Below the pieces are notes generated by a model that was given only the letters and a program-made list of their open reading frames with translations, made no database searches and was not told where the DNA came from. The translations under genes and the position numbers were made by a program. A stretch of 41,008 nucleotides of DNA, taken from an uncultured Lachnospiraceae bacterium (GTDB taxonomy: Bacteria; Bacillota; Clostridia; Lachnospirales; Lachnospiraceae). Below are positions 9,081-17,403 of this stretch, one piece after another. Each line of letters starts with the position of its first letter. The stretch's first letter is position 1. Location of the stretch: positions 1 to 41,008 of the forward strand of contig CANQAR010000025.1 of the NCBI GenBank assembly GCA_947588845.1, given 5' to 3'.

Positions 9081-11684
9081 ATGATTCGTAAGACAGCACA
9101 GAGAAAGCCGAAACCTGCCCTGAAAGACAAAAGCCTGACGGCCACGGGCATTGTAATCGCCATCATTATGGTACTTCTTCTCCTTGCATATTATCAGATC
9201 AACTCCCATCTCAGGCAGCGCTCCTTAAGCCGTCTGGAAGAGGGCGCCAACACCGCAATTGAGGAGATTACATCCAAGCTTGAGCGCGACAGCCGCATCC
9301 TGAATGCCACTGCCAGCATTATTTCTCAGGCTGATAATTTTGACATTGAGGCCACGCTGGCGGTCATGAAGAATACCAATCCTCTGCTCGACACGATGAA
9401 CGTGAAGGTTCTGCTGCCGAACGACCGCATCCTCTCCGCGGACGGCACGATCACCGAGGCCTCGGATAACAGCGATATCTCCTTTGCCAAGGAGGCTCCG
9501 CTCGGCGAACATATCTCGAACCGCACGTACAACCTTGCCACCGGCCAGCCGATTCTGCGGCACTATGTGCCGATCGTTCAGGACGGGAAGACCGCGGCTC
9601 TGCTCTACGGCGTCACCGATCTGGAGAGTCTTCCCAACAGTCTCAATATCGACAACATCTACAACGCGAGCGCTTTCATTTACATCATCGACACGAGATC
9701 CGGGGATTTCCTCGTGGATACCTGGCACGACAAACTTGGGAATATCTCCGATTTCTCCTCCGCCAACTACGGCCGCAAGACCAAGGGAGAAAAGAACTGG
9801 GATGAATACCTGGATGATCTGGCCAATCTGAAATCCGGCTATGTCATCTACCGCACGCCGAATACCGACGGCTGGGAATACATGTACTATGCCCCTATCG
9901 GGGTCAATAAGTGGTCAGTCGCGGTCGACGTGCCGGAGAAGGAGGCTTTTGCCAGTGTCTTCGCGGTGCGGCGCGTCTGTATTCTCCTCGGTGTGCTGAT
10001 GGCCGTCACAGTTATCCTGTACTACCTGTGGGTGCGGCACAACGCAAAGCAGGTGACGGAGCAGGCGGTCGAGCACGCAGTGCTTGCCGAGAAGCTGCAG
10101 AAAGCCGAGGCCGCCGACCGCGCCAAAAGCACCTTCCTCTCCAACATGTCGCACGACATCCGGACTCCCATGAACGCCATCATCGGCTTTACGACACTGG
10201 CCCAGGCCAATCTGGACAACCGGGAGCGGACGCAGGAATACCTGAAAAAGATTCTTTCTTCCAGCAACCATCTGCTTTCCCTGATCAACGACATCCTGGA
10301 CATGAGCCGCATCGAATCCGGCAAGCTGAACATCGAGGAAAAAGAGTGTTCGATCTCCGATATCTTCCGCGATATGCGAAACGTCATACAGACACAGATG
10401 CAGTCCAAACAGCTCAACTTCTTCATGGACACTGTGGACGTCATCGACGAGGACATTTACTGCGACAAGCTGCACGTAAACCAGGTGCTGCTGAATCTTC
10501 TCTCCAATGCCATCAAGTTCACCCCCGCGGGCGGCACCGTGGCGCTGACAGTCCGGCAGAAACCGCGCGCTCCCAAAGGCTACGGTTCCTACGAGATCCG
10601 GGTCAAGGACACCGGCATCGGCATGAGTCCGGAATTTACGAAACATATCTTCGAACCTTTTGAGCGGGAACGCAACACCACTGCCAGCGGCATACAGGGC
10701 ACAGGGCTTGGCATGGCCATCACCAAAAATATCGTCGATACAATGGGAGGCACAATCGAGCTGCACTCCGAGCAGGGGAAAGGCACGGAATTTATCATTA
10801 ATCTGGATTTCCGGCTTCAGGATGATCCAAAACACATAGAAGTAGTCAAAGAACTGCAGGGACTGCGCGCGCTCGTCGCGGACGACAGCTTTACGACCTG
10901 CGACAGCGTCACCAAGATGCTGCGCCAGATCGGCATGCGCCCCGAATGGGTTCTGCACGGCAAGGAGGCCGTGCTGCACGCGAAGCAGGCCTACGAGCTG
11001 GGCGACGAGTACCACGCCTACATCATAGACTGGCTCCTGCCCGACTTAAACGGCATTGAAGTAGTGCGCCAGATTCGCGCGGTCATCGGTGACAGCACGC
11101 CGATCATCATTATCACCGCCTACGACTGGAGCGCGATTGAGGACGAGGCCCGCACGGCAGGCGTGACCGCTTTCTGCAACAAACCGATCTTCCTCTCCGA
11201 GCTCAGAGATATTCTGATCTCGTCCACCGGCAGTACGCTCAGCGCACAGGAGACGGATCCCGTCCCCGATCTGTCCGGACATTTCAGAGGCACCCGCCTG
11301 CTGCTGACCGAGGACAATGAACTGAACCGGGAAATCGCGGAGGAAATCCTTACCGACAGCGGATTTATCGTGGAGACAGCCGAGGACGGCACCATCGCCG
11401 TGGAGAAAGTAAAAAACTCCGCCCCGGGTTATTACTCCCTCATCCTCATGGATATCCAGATGCCGAAGATGAACGGCTACGATGCCACCCGGGCTATCCG
11501 GACGCTGGATGATCCGGACCTTGCAGCCATCCCGATCGTAGCCATGACGGCCAACGCGTTTGAGGAAGACCGCAGGCTGGCGCTTGAATGCGGCATGAAC
11601 GCGCATGTCTCCAAACCGATCGATGTGGAAAAGCTGCTGGAAATACTCACGGCCATTCTGAAAGAACGTGCGAACAGAAGCTGA
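9081..11684 (+). CDS. hybrid sensor histidine kinase with two receiver domains
   Basis: 867 residues. Transmembrane helices near 24-44 and 296-318 enclose an extracellular Cache-type sensor. A HisKA domain follows with His358 in S-H-D-I-R-T-P-M-N-A, then HATPase_c (N-box L-L-N-L-L-S-N-A-I-K-F-T, G-box D-T-G-I-G-M). Two receivers follow: the first has Asp650 in I-I-D-W-L-L-P, the second Asp791 in L-M-D-I-Q-M-P-K-M-N-G. No HPt domain or partner regulator is nearby, so the output is unknown. Such stand-alone hybrid kinases are common in Lachnospiraceae. AAAGGAGG precedes the ATG. The gene is more GC-rich at third positions than its neighbours, which creates long antisense open frames that are not genes. 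Confidence 0.95.
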   Translation: MIRKTAQRKPKPALKDKSLTATGIVIAIIMVLLLLAYYQINSHLRQRSLSRLEEGANTAIEEITSKLERDSRILNATASIISQADNFDIEATLAVMKNTNPLLDTMNVKVLLPNDRILSADGTITEASDNSDISFAKEAPLGEHISNRTYNLATGQPILRHYVPIVQDGKTAALLYGVTDLESLPNSLNIDNIYNASAFIYIIDTRSGDFLVDTWHDKLGNISDFSSANYGRKTKGEKNWDEYLDDLANLKSGYVIYRTPNTDGWEYMYYAPIGVNKWSVAVDVPEKEAFASVFAVRRVCILLGVLMAVTVILYYLWVRHNAKQVTEQAVEHAVLAEKLQKAEAADRAKSTFLSNMSHDIRTPMNAIIGFTTLAQANLDNRERTQEYLKKILSSSNHLLSLINDILDMSRIESGKLNIEEKECSISDIFRDMRNVIQTQMQSKQLNFFMDTVDVIDEDIYCDKLHVNQVLLNLLSNAIKFTPAGGTVALTVRQKPRAPKGYGSYEIRVKDTGIGMSPEFTKHIFEPFERERNTTASGIQGTGLGMAITKNIVDTMGGTIELHSEQGKGTEFIINLDFRLQDDPKHIEVVKELQGLRALVADDSFTTCDSVTKMLRQIGMRPEWVLHGKEAVLHAKQAYELGDEYHAYIIDWLLPDLNGIEVVRQIRAVIGDSTPIIIITAYDWSAIEDEARTAGVTAFCNKPIFLSELRDILISSTGSTLSAQETDPVPDLSGHFRGTRLLLTEDNELNREIAEEILTDSGFIVETAEDGTIAVEKVKNSAPGYYSLILMDIQMPKMNGYDATRAIRTLDDPDLAAIPIVAMTANAFEEDRRLALECGMNAHVSKPIDVEKLLEILTAILKERANRS

Positions 11685-11868
11685 AATTCTGGAGCTGAAG
11701 TACGCCAGAACTCCAAAAGAACTGACAGCTTTGTGTGACAGGGCACTCAGACAGGCGGAAGAACGAAAGTATGCGGATCCGCTGATCGACGATGGGTATG
11801 AAGAAATATTTATCTGTGGAATCGCGTTTCATAAAAAAAGATGTGCTGTGAAAATCACAAAACTGTGA
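11668..11868 (+). pseudogene. C-terminal fragment of an AAA-ATPase/PD-(D/E)XK (DUF1703) protein
   Basis: About 60 residues are open from inside the 3' end of the kinase gene. They contain E-I-L-E-L-K-Y, the E-x-K half of the PD-(D/E)XK nuclease motif, and the family's closing pattern: A-L-R-Q-A-E-E-R-K-Y, then G-Y-E-E-I-F-I-C-G-I-A-F-H-K-K-R-C. This is the last part of the AAA-ATPase_like/PDDEXK_9 proteins that are abundant in gut anaerobes. The ATPase domain and the first nuclease half are missing. The only start is a GTG with no ribosome binding site, so this is a remnant. A second, larger wreck of the same family lies at 27670-28990. Confidence 0.75.
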
Positions 11869-11902
11869 AAGAATGCACAGTCCGTTTAAAATAAGAATTA
11901 GT

Positions 11903-11944
11903 TATAACTTTTGGTATGAATTGATGAACCAATCGAGACTTCTC
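11903..11944 (+). promoter_or_regulatory. 42-bp conserved element, copy A (candidate LysR-type operator/promoter)
   Basis: It begins TATAACTTTTGGTATGAA and ends AATCGAGACTTCTC. Copy C (27307-27348, minus) matches 38 of 42 bases and copy B (15544-15585, minus) 32 of 42, counted by hand. The core ATAAC-N4-GGTAT has LysR-box geometry. GACTTC (11937-11942) is followed after 17 bases by TATTAT, a possible promoter. The dyad ATCGAGAC...GTCTCGAT (11932-11957) with following T could also terminate upstream transcription. The first gene downstream is the NTF2-like protein, 200 bases away. Confidence 0.6.
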
Positions 11945-12143
11945 ATGAGGTCTCGATTTTATTATGCTGTAAAAAAGCAATAAATACCTCTGCAATGTGT
12001 TGCCGCTATTTTTTCATGATGGGGTGGATCTCTCGGAATAGACAGAGATAGATCCATACACGGCCAATAAGCTGCCGGGATTTCGATCATAAGATGAGCC
12101 TGAAGAAAACGGCTCAGAAAAACCTGATAAGGAGGAAAAACGT
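11945..12143. other. gap without a recognised gene
   Basis: Apart from the conserved element just upstream and the ribosome binding site at the end (AAGGAGG, 12130-12136), I see no gene or convincing structured RNA here. Confidence 0.5.
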
Positions 12144-12524
12144 ATGCGTGTAGGAAGAGAAGAATACGATGCCGCCGCCCAGACCGCGGCCAATGTATTT
12201 GAGGCGATCATCAAGGGTGACAGCAGTATAGCTCGGAACAGCTTTATGTCCGAATGCTGCATTTTTGGCCAGACAAAAGACCGGAAAAATATCGGTCCCT
12301 ATGAAAATCTACTCAATCAGATCGACAATTCCAAAGTAGATGAAGGATTCAACTACCGTGTGGATGTAGTGGCCATAGAGGATACCATCGCTCTGGTACA
12401 GGTACTGGAAAACAATTACAATGGAAACTATTATACCGTGTATCTCACGGAAATGAAAGTGGACGGACAGTGGAAGATCTGCTCTTTTGTCTACAATTTC
12501 AACGAGGCGCTCTCTCTGAAATAA
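12144..12524 (+). CDS. NTF2-like / SnoaL-type small protein
   Basis: 126 residues with the order of an NTF2-fold protein: an N-terminal helix (A-A-Q-T-A-A-N-V-F-E-A-I-I-K-G-D), a short loop region, then beta strands (V-D-V-V-A-I-E-D-T-I-A-L-V-Q-V, Y-Y-T-V-Y-L-T-E-M-K, W-K-I-C-S-F-V-Y). The W-K-I ending is typical of the lumazine-binding-like/DUF4440 branch. Such proteins bind small molecules or act as small enzymes; the ligand here is unknown. AAGGAGG lies 7 bases upstream. It precedes the aldo/keto reductase, with a hairpin between them. Confidence 0.75.
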   Translation: MRVGREEYDAAAQTAANVFEAIIKGDSSIARNSFMSECCIFGQTKDRKNIGPYENLLNQIDNSKVDEGFNYRVDVVAIEDTIALVQVLENNYNGNYYTVYLTEMKVDGQWKICSFVYNFNEALSLK

Positions 12525-12610
12525 CCCCGGTCAGCCGGGACGGTGAAATACCAGCAGTATGTTCCCCGGTAAACCGGCGGCAGCGTTAAATGCTGAAGTA
12601 GAAAACCTGC

Positions 12611-12634
12611 AAAAAGCGTCTGCCGCTTTTTCTG
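12611..12634 (+). terminator. hairpin with T-run after the NTF2-like gene
   Basis: AAAAAGCG (12611-12618) pairs with CGCTTTTT (12624-12631) around a 5-base loop, so the descending arm is itself T-rich. It can act as a terminator or attenuator before the aldo/keto reductase; the palindrome may work in both directions. Confidence 0.55.
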
Positions 12635-12665
12635 CTTAAGATTATCACACAAGGAGGAAAACATA

Positions 12666-13898
12666 ATGGCAATTGATTTTGGAAAAAGATTTGGATTTGG
12701 CACACTGCGTCTGCCCATCACGGATCCTGCGGATCAGGGCTCGATCAACTACAGCGAGCTTTGTAAGATGATCGATAAGTTCCAGGCCCACGGATTCACC
12801 TACTATGACACCTCTTACATTTATCACGATTTCAAGTCCGAGATTGCTTTGAGAGAGTGTCTGGTGAAGCGATATCCCCGTGACGCATATCTGCTGTCCA
12901 CCAAGGTACCTGTCAAGTTTATGAGCAAGAAAGAAGATGTGGAGCGGGTTTTTAACGAACAGCTGGAGAAGCTGGGGGTGGATCATTTTGATTTCTACCT
13001 GATCCACAGCATCAACCATGAGTCCTATGAAAAATGTAAAAAATGGGGCGTATTTGAGTTCCTGAAAAAGAAGAGAGAGGAAGGAAAGTTCAGGGAGTTC
13101 GGTGTTTCTCTGCATGATACCCCTGAGTTTCTGGATCAAATCCTGACAGAGCATCCAGAGATCAACTTTGTCACACTCCAGATTAACTACCTTGACTGGT
13201 ACAGCCCCGCAATCCGTTCCAGAGAGCTGTATGAGACCGCGTTAAAACACGGCAAACCCTGTATCTCCATGGAAGCCTGCAAAGGCGGCACATTGTCCGA
13301 GATTCCTGAGGAAGCCGTGAAGCTGATGAAGGCCTACAATCCCGATGCTTCCCCTGCATCCTGGGCATATCGCTTCTGTGCCAGTCTGCCCAACTGCCGT
13401 GTGGTTCTCTCCGGCATGCCGAAGATGGAATTTTTGGACGATAATATCAAGACCATGGAAAACTTTGTTCCGTTAAACGATGAGGAGCAGGAGATTTTAA
13501 AGAAGGTAGTGGATATCATCAACGCCAACACTGCGATTCCCTGTACTACCTGCCGCTACTGTGAGCCCCAGTGTCCCAAGAAGATCGCCATCCCTGATTT
13601 CTTCAACCTGTACAATGACTATATGCGCGTTAACAAGAACACGAAAGTGACCAACGTATCCACCCAGTCTATCTTCTATCAGAACATTGTAAACAGAGGA
13701 CGCGGCGCAGCGTCAGACTGTGTAAAATGTGGAAAATGTGAGAAGGTCTGTCCTCAGGGACTGCCGATTCGCGACAACCTGGAACTGGTGGCCAAGGAAC
13801 TGGAGGCGTTCAATGCCTTAAAGAACCTGACCAATACCGACGAGAACAGCGATTCCGCCAGCGGACTGAGCACCGATTACTGGAAAAAGAAAGACTGA
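12666..13898 (+). CDS. aldo/keto reductase with C-terminal 2x[4Fe-4S] ferredoxin domain
   Basis: 410 residues. Residues 1-270 are an aldo/keto reductase barrel with F-G-F-G-T-L-R-L-P, the catalytic Tyr in Y-Y-D-T-S-Y-I-Y, the Lys in S-T-K-V-P and the His in Y-L-I-H-S. Near 290-305 is C-x2-C-x2-C-x3-C-P and near 351-362 a second C-x2-C-x2-C-x3-C-P, together a bacterial-type two-cluster ferredoxin domain. The family (YdbC/MSMEG-like 'oxidoreductases of the aldo/keto reductase family' with Fe-S tails) probably couples carbonyl reduction to ferredoxin-type electron transfer; its substrate is unknown. AAGGAGG lies 8 bases upstream of the ATG. Confidence 0.92.
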   Translation: MAIDFGKRFGFGTLRLPITDPADQGSINYSELCKMIDKFQAHGFTYYDTSYIYHDFKSEIALRECLVKRYPRDAYLLSTKVPVKFMSKKEDVERVFNEQLEKLGVDHFDFYLIHSINHESYEKCKKWGVFEFLKKKREEGKFREFGVSLHDTPEFLDQILTEHPEINFVTLQINYLDWYSPAIRSRELYETALKHGKPCISMEACKGGTLSEIPEEAVKLMKAYNPDASPASWAYRFCASLPNCRVVLSGMPKMEFLDDNIKTMENFVPLNDEEQEILKKVVDIINANTAIPCTTCRYCEPQCPKKIAIPDFFNLYNDYMRVNKNTKVTNVSTQSIFYQNIVNRGRGAASDCVKCGKCEKVCPQGLPIRDNLELVAKELEAFNALKNLTNTDENSDSASGLSTDYWKKKD

Positions 13899-13912
13899 TC
13901 GTCTGAACTTAT

Positions 13913-13937
13913 CCTCTATTTGTATAGAGGGTTTGTT
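13913..13937 (+). terminator. hairpin after the aldo/keto reductase
   Basis: CCTCTAT (13913-13919) pairs with ATAGAGG (13924-13930) around TTGT, followed by GTTTGTT. A second G/C-rich hairpin (13952-13977) follows. Confidence 0.6.
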
Positions 13938-14108
13938 CCCATTACCCTCAGCTGGCTGCGATTCCGCCGGCTGGGGGTAGTTGATTATTGAGAAAATTTG
14001 TGAAAACTGAGCCGCTTTGGGAGTGTGCCGTATCCGGAACAGGCCCGATGCGGAAAATAATCTTAGAACATCTGATCCAAGTAGTAAGGACGATGGTGCG
14101 TAATCGAA

Positions 14109-14129
14109 GAGGCGGCTAATCGCCGCCTC
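14109..14129. terminator. GC-rich hairpin between convergent genes
   Basis: GAGGCGGC and GCCGCCTC form a perfect 8-bp stem around TAATC, 27 bases past the stop of the minus-strand CMD-cupin gene. There is no strong T-run on either strand, so it is a weak terminator at best. Confidence 0.45.
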
Positions 14130-14155
14130 CTGAATTTTGATTTCATCGCCGGTCT

Positions 14156-14893
14156 CTACGGCAGCTTGCAGTAAACGTCGTCCGTCACAGCTTCGCACCA
14201 TTTTGTTTTCCCGTCCTCGCCGGGAACTTCAATGGCGAGGTGCTGGAACCAGCAGTCCTTCGCCGCGCCGTGCCAGTGCTTGACGTTTGCAGGGATATTG
14301 ACTACATCGCCGGGGTGAAGCTCCTGCGCCTCTTTTCCTTCCTCCTGATACCAGCCGCGGCCGGCAACGCAGATCAGCATCTGGCCGCCGCCGTTTTTCG
14401 CGTGATGAATGTGCCAGTTGTTACGGCACCCCGGTTCAAAGGTCACGTTGAACACCGGCACCTGCGTGGTGGAAATGGGGGCAAGGTAGCTCTGCCCAAT
14501 GAAATACTGTGCAAACGCATCGTTTTTGCCGCCCACGGGAAAAACGGAAAGATCTTTTGCCGGAGCGCCCTCATCTTCGCCGTAGATCTCCGCAATCAAC
14601 GGAAAAGCGCTCCACGCTTTCGGCCAGCCGCAGTAAAAGGCGAGCTGGGTAACGATTTCCACAGCCTCCGTCCTGGTAACGCCGTGTTCCTTACCCAAAG
14701 CAAGGTGGCTTTTGAGCTGCGGATAAAGACCCGCCGAAAACAGTGCTGCTATGGTGACCATGCTTCTGTCTCTGGGCGAAAGTTTATCTTCCCGAGACCA
14801 TACTTCTCCGAACAGTACGTCGTCATTCAGTTCCGCAAATTTGGGTGCAAGAGTGCCGAGCCTGTCACGGCCCGCCGTTTGTTTCTTTGCCAT
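14156..14893 (-). CDS. carboxymuconolactone decarboxylase-cupin fusion
   Basis: About 245 residues from the start at 14893. An ATG six bases upstream (14899) is only one base from the GGAGG and is less likely. Residues 10-105 are a carboxymuconolactone decarboxylase/AhpD-like domain (L-S-P-R-D-R-S-M-V-T-I-A-A-L, then E-A-V-E-I-V-T-Q-L-A-F-Y-C-G-W-P-K-A). The AhpD C-x-x-C is absent: a single Cys stands before G-W-P. Residues 130-245 are a cupin with W-H-I-H-H-A near 165, G-x-G-W-Y, P-G-D-V-V-N-I-P and K-H-W-H-G. Such fusions are common beside aldo/keto reductases and flavodoxins in anaerobes; the reaction is unknown. Confidence 0.9.
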   Translation of the reverse strand: MAKKQTAGRDRLGTLAPKFAELNDDVLFGEVWSREDKLSPRDRSMVTIAALFSAGLYPQLKSHLALGKEHGVTRTEAVEIVTQLAFYCGWPKAWSAFPLIAEIYGEDEGAPAKDLSVFPVGGKNDAFAQYFIGQSYLAPISTTQVPVFNVTFEPGCRNNWHIHHAKNGGGQMLICVAGRGWYQEEGKEAQELHPGDVVNIPANVKHWHGAAKDCWFQHLAIEVPGEDGKTKWCEAVTDDVYCKLP

Positions 14894-14912
14894 ATCCATA
14901 CCTCCGTTTTAA

Positions 14913-15275
14913 TCAATATACGAGCGCCGTAAAGGAGAGTTGTACCAGTTTGCACTCGCCATCTTCCGGCACATAAACTTCTGTCACAGCAAAATGATGG
15001 GTAGTTTCTTTTCCACCGAGAAGCAGGCTATAATTGCAGTCTGTGATCACGATGACCGTATTCCCGAAAACCTGTGCCTGCTGGCTGTTCAGCACGACTT
15101 TTGTAGGAATAAAAATTTTGTCGGTAAAGCAACGCATTTCTTCTTCCATCCCACAGGTGACGCCAATGTGAACAAACATACATTTTGGATCTGCGACCGC
15201 CTGCATTCCACCTACGTCTGCTTTCTCAAGAGCAGACCAAAATGCTTTCGATTGTGTCAACGCTTTTTCTTTCAT
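14913..15275 (-). CDS. NTF2-like / SnoaL-type protein
   Basis: About 120 residues. The start at 15275 is chosen because AAGGAG stands 10 bases before it; a longer frame to 15299 has none. The pattern is of an NTF2-like fold: N-terminal helix A-F-W-S-A-L-E-K-A-D, then C-M-F-V-H-I-G, a mid helix, and strands V-F-G-N-T-V-I-V-I-T-D, F-A-V-T-E-V-Y and C-K-L-V-Q-L-S-F-T. It is 13 bases upstream of the CMD-cupin ribosome binding site, so the two form an operon on the minus strand. The ligand is unknown. Confidence 0.75.
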   Translation of the reverse strand: MKEKALTQSKAFWSALEKADVGGMQAVADPKCMFVHIGVTCGMEEEMRCFTDKIFIPTKVVLNSQQAQVFGNTVIVITDCNYSLLLGGKETTHHFAVTEVYVPEDGECKLVQLSFTALVY

Positions 15276-15301
15276 AATCTTTACACTCCTTATCTGCACT
15301 C

Positions 15302-15486
15302 ATGGAGAACTGCCAGCAGTTCGTCCTTCGTGAATATTTTTTGCAACAGCCACCGGTGAGAACGGCGCTGTCTGCGATGGCCTTGTAATCCGTATCGGCC
15401 GGAATGCCCATTTCCGCAAATGTTATTTATGCTGCACCCTAACTGCCGGTCACGACTGCTGCTTTATCTTCCGGATTACCAGGCAT
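15302..15486 (-). pseudogene. remnant of a short-chain dehydrogenase gene
   Basis: On the minus strand an ATG at 15486 with AAAGGA upstream encodes M-P-G-N-P-E-D-K-A-A-V-V-T-G-S, the classic N-terminus of a short-chain dehydrogenase up to the T-G-x-x-x-G-I-G cofactor loop. It then meets TAG and TAA codons within seven codons. A downstream open stretch reads M-G-I-P-A-D-T-D-Y-K-A-I-A-D-S-A-V, of unclear origin, possibly the 3' end of another gene fused by deletion. Nearly the whole enzyme is gone. It was probably the first gene of the minus-strand operon driven from the element at 15544-15585. Confidence 0.6.
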
Positions 15487-15543
15487 GGCTTACATCCTTT
15501 GGGGCTTATTTGTAATTATATTTTAGCCTGCTTTGCCGGTGGG

Positions 15544-15585
15544 CGGAAGTCTCGGTTAGTTCATAAGTTGTTACCACAAGTTAGA
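15544..15585 (-). promoter_or_regulatory. 42-bp conserved element, copy B (candidate LysR-type operator)
   Basis: Read on the minus strand it runs from TCTAACTTGTGGTAACAAC to CCGAGACTTCCG, matching 32 of 42 bases of copy A. About 25 bases further on the minus strand is TATAAT, before the dehydrogenase remnant, NTF2-like and CMD-cupin genes. The element therefore occupies the position of an activator site at a promoter. It also lies about 90 bases before the divergent DUF1638 gene. Confidence 0.55.
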
Positions 15586-15678
15586 ACTCATGCAGACGAC
15601 CCGACAGGTGAACAGATCATTGTAATGAGCATTCGCGTATGGTATACTTGGAAATAATACGATGAAAAGGAGCTGCCT

Positions 15679-16347
15679 ATGAGAATAAAAGTTCTTGCCT
15701 GCGAGACATTGAGAGATGAATTTACATATTTATTTGATAAACTGGAACTGGACGCGGAAGTGATCTGGATCGAATCAGGTTTGCACAATTATCCCGACAA
15801 GCTTCGGAAACGTCTGCAGGAAGAAATCGACCGGATCAGCGAGTGTGAGAGACTGATCCTGCTGTTTGGACGATGCGGAAATTCTATTGTCGGGGTGAAA
15901 ACCGGAAATTTTGAGATGATCATCCCGAAGGTGGACGACTGTATCTCTCTGCTGATGGGTTCCGATGAGCGGCGCAGAGAGTTTTCGCGGGAGAACGCCT
16001 GTTATTATCTCACCGAGGGATGGATGCGCGGAGAGCGCAACCTCTGGGTGGAGTACCGACATTCCGTTGAAAAATATGGGGAGGAGACTGCTCGGGAAAT
16101 CGCAGATATGATGTACAGCAACTATCGCACGCTGGCGCTCCTCGATACAGGTGTGACTCCGATCAAAAATCTGGAAGAAAAAACACAGATCATCGAGGAG
16201 ACGCTGAATTTAAAACGCACCGTTGTCGCGGGGACACTGGACTATATGCGGGAGCTCCTCACCGGGCCGTGGGATGAATCCCGCTATGAGATCATTCCGC
16301 CGTATGGGATTGTGCAGGTCGGAAAATGTATCAATAAAATCGGATAA
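15679..16347 (+). CDS. DUF1638 family protein
   Basis: 222 residues. The opening R-I-K-V-L-A-C-E-T-L-R-D-E, I-L-L-F-G-R-C-G-N near residue 60, D-D-C-I-S-L-L-M-G-S near 92, and Y-Y-L-T-E-G-W-M near 112 are DUF1638 hallmarks. DUF1638 genes are commonly found beside corrinoid-dependent methyltransferases of methanogens and acetogens, and one starts such a cassette here. The conserved Cys residues suggest metal or corrinoid binding, but no function is established to my knowledge. AAAAGGAG lies 8 bases before the start. Confidence 0.85.
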   Translation: MRIKVLACETLRDEFTYLFDKLELDAEVIWIESGLHNYPDKLRKRLQEEIDRISECERLILLFGRCGNSIVGVKTGNFEMIIPKVDDCISLLMGSDERRREFSRENACYYLTEGWMRGERNLWVEYRHSVEKYGEETAREIADMMYSNYRTLALLDTGVTPIKNLEEKTQIIEETLNLKRTVVAGTLDYMRELLTGPWDESRYEIIPPYGIVQVGKCINKIG

Positions 16348-16355
16348 GGTGAATT

Positions 16356-16494
16356 CTGTGAGCGCAGATAATATCACTGCCCCGGAAACAGCAGACCAAA
16401 CTGCGCCACATTTTTCTTCCTGCATATGATGTAATATGTGATATTTGCCTCTCCGTCTATGATGGGGAGGTATTTTTTATTTTTCGGGTGCGAA
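16356..16494 (+). repeat. 139-bp direct repeat, left copy
   Basis: This stretch matches 23542-23680 without gaps and with 14 mismatches (about 90% identity, counted by hand). It covers 18 bases beyond the LysR stop and the last 40 or so codons of the LysR gene. The two copies bracket the methyl-transfer cassette. Confidence 0.9.
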
Positions 16495-17213
16495 GTGTGT
16501 TCCAGCTGCCAGCTGGTGGTAAAGAAAAGAAAATCGGAGGCGTCCGCCAGTTCTTTAAATGTTTCGAAGTCATTCTGGAGCAGAAACCTGGAGTGAGAGA
16601 GATGTTCCCGGCACAGATCCATCCAGAAACCGATGTTGGAGTGGAGAAGGATAGTGTATCCATCGATGTCCTTTAGGTAAAGATGAGACAGGCCGGCCAA
16701 TTCATGATTCTCCGGTACTACCAGGTACAGCGCCTCTTCCATATATTTCATGCAGAACAGATCTTCATCATCTTCCGGGTGTGTCACGACCGCCAGCTGC
16801 ATGGCTCCGTCCCGAACATGGCGCAGAAGAGTTTCCTCATCCATCAGCTCACTGGATACCGCCATACCCGGATAGAGCTGCGACAAAAGGCCGACCAGGT
16901 CACTGAGGGCGGAAGGACCGCTGGATCCTATCGTGATGGTGCGCCGCATGCGGTCAAAGATACGGATTCGTTCTACCGTCTCACTTTCCAGCTCCAGCAT
17001 GCGGACAGCGCATTTCGCGGCCAGTTCTCCGCTTTCGTTCAGCGTGATCTTATTTTTTCCTCTGGTAAACAATTCAACTCCCAGAAGCTCTTCCAGTTTT
17101 TTCATGGAGCGGCTCAGAGCAGGCTGTGTCAGGTACAGTTTCTCTGCCGCTGCGGAAAGAGTCCCGCACTGGGCGATCATCGCCAGCTGTTCCCAGAAGT
17201 GGGTTTCTATCAT
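16374..17213 (-). CDS. LysR family transcriptional regulator
   Basis: 279 residues. The N-terminal winged helix shows the LysR signature (A-Q-C-G-T-L-S-A-A-A-E-K-L-Y-L-T-Q-P-A-L-S-R-S-M-K split over residues 13-38; then L-G-V-E-L-F-T-R). The rest is a periplasmic-binding-like effector domain (T-I-G-S-S-G-P near 95). It is transcribed away from the methyltransferase gene, across a 190-base gap holding a perfect 8-bp inverted repeat, so it most likely regulates that cassette in response to its substrate. The 3' end is duplicated at 23560-23680. Confidence 0.93.
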   Translation of the reverse strand: MIETHFWEQLAMIAQCGTLSAAAEKLYLTQPALSRSMKKLEELLGVELFTRGKNKITLNESGELAAKCAVRMLELESETVERIRIFDRMRRTITIGSSGPSALSDLVGLLSQLYPGMAVSSELMDEETLLRHVRDGAMQLAVVTHPEDDEDLFCMKYMEEALYLVVPENHELAGLSHLYLKDIDGYTILLHSNIGFWMDLCREHLSHSRFLLQNDFETFKELADASDFLFFTTSWQLEHTSHPKNKKYLPIIDGEANITYYIICRKKNVAQFGLLFPGQ

Positions 17214-17243
17214 TCATTTCATCTCCTCTGACTGCTATGATAA

Positions 17244-17262
17244 TTTATTATAGCATAATAAA
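17244..17262. promoter_or_regulatory. inverted repeat between LysR and methyltransferase genes
   Basis: TTTATTAT-AGC-ATAATAAA is a perfect 8-bp inverted repeat with a 3-base centre, 31 bases upstream of the LysR start. The place and AT-rich dyad fit a LysR-type autoregulatory/activation site. The divergent gene starts 142 bases away. Confidence 0.5.
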
Positions 17263-17403
17263 CTCCTGGCATTGTACATCTTTTTGAAAAAAGTTTATGA
17301 TAAAGTTATAAAAAAGAGAGAAACCTGGATACAGCGAATAAATACCAGCCAGACGCGCCGGGTCAGCGCAAAAGGCAGGCACAGTTGGAAATGGAGGTAG
17401 AGC

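Noticed and set aside
9915-11015. 366-codon minus-strand frame opposite the hybrid kinase
   Set aside because: Shadow of third-position GC bias in the kinase gene, whose own motifs are complete.
11932-11962. Hairpin ATCGAGAC...GTCTCGAT with T-rich tail as a plain terminator
   Set aside because: It overlaps the 42-bp element, and a similar dyad occurs in copy C where no gene needs terminating, so it is more likely part of a promoter/operator; a terminator role is not excluded.
12000-12040. Possible LysR C-terminal remnant on the minus strand (I-A-E-V-F-I-A-F-L)
   Set aside because: Only nine suggestive residues with a stop beside them; it does not match the 139-bp repeat.
14240-14932. 230-codon plus-strand frame opposite the CMD-cupin gene
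   Set aside because: Shadow frame without motifs or ribosome site; the minus strand encodes two recognisable domains.
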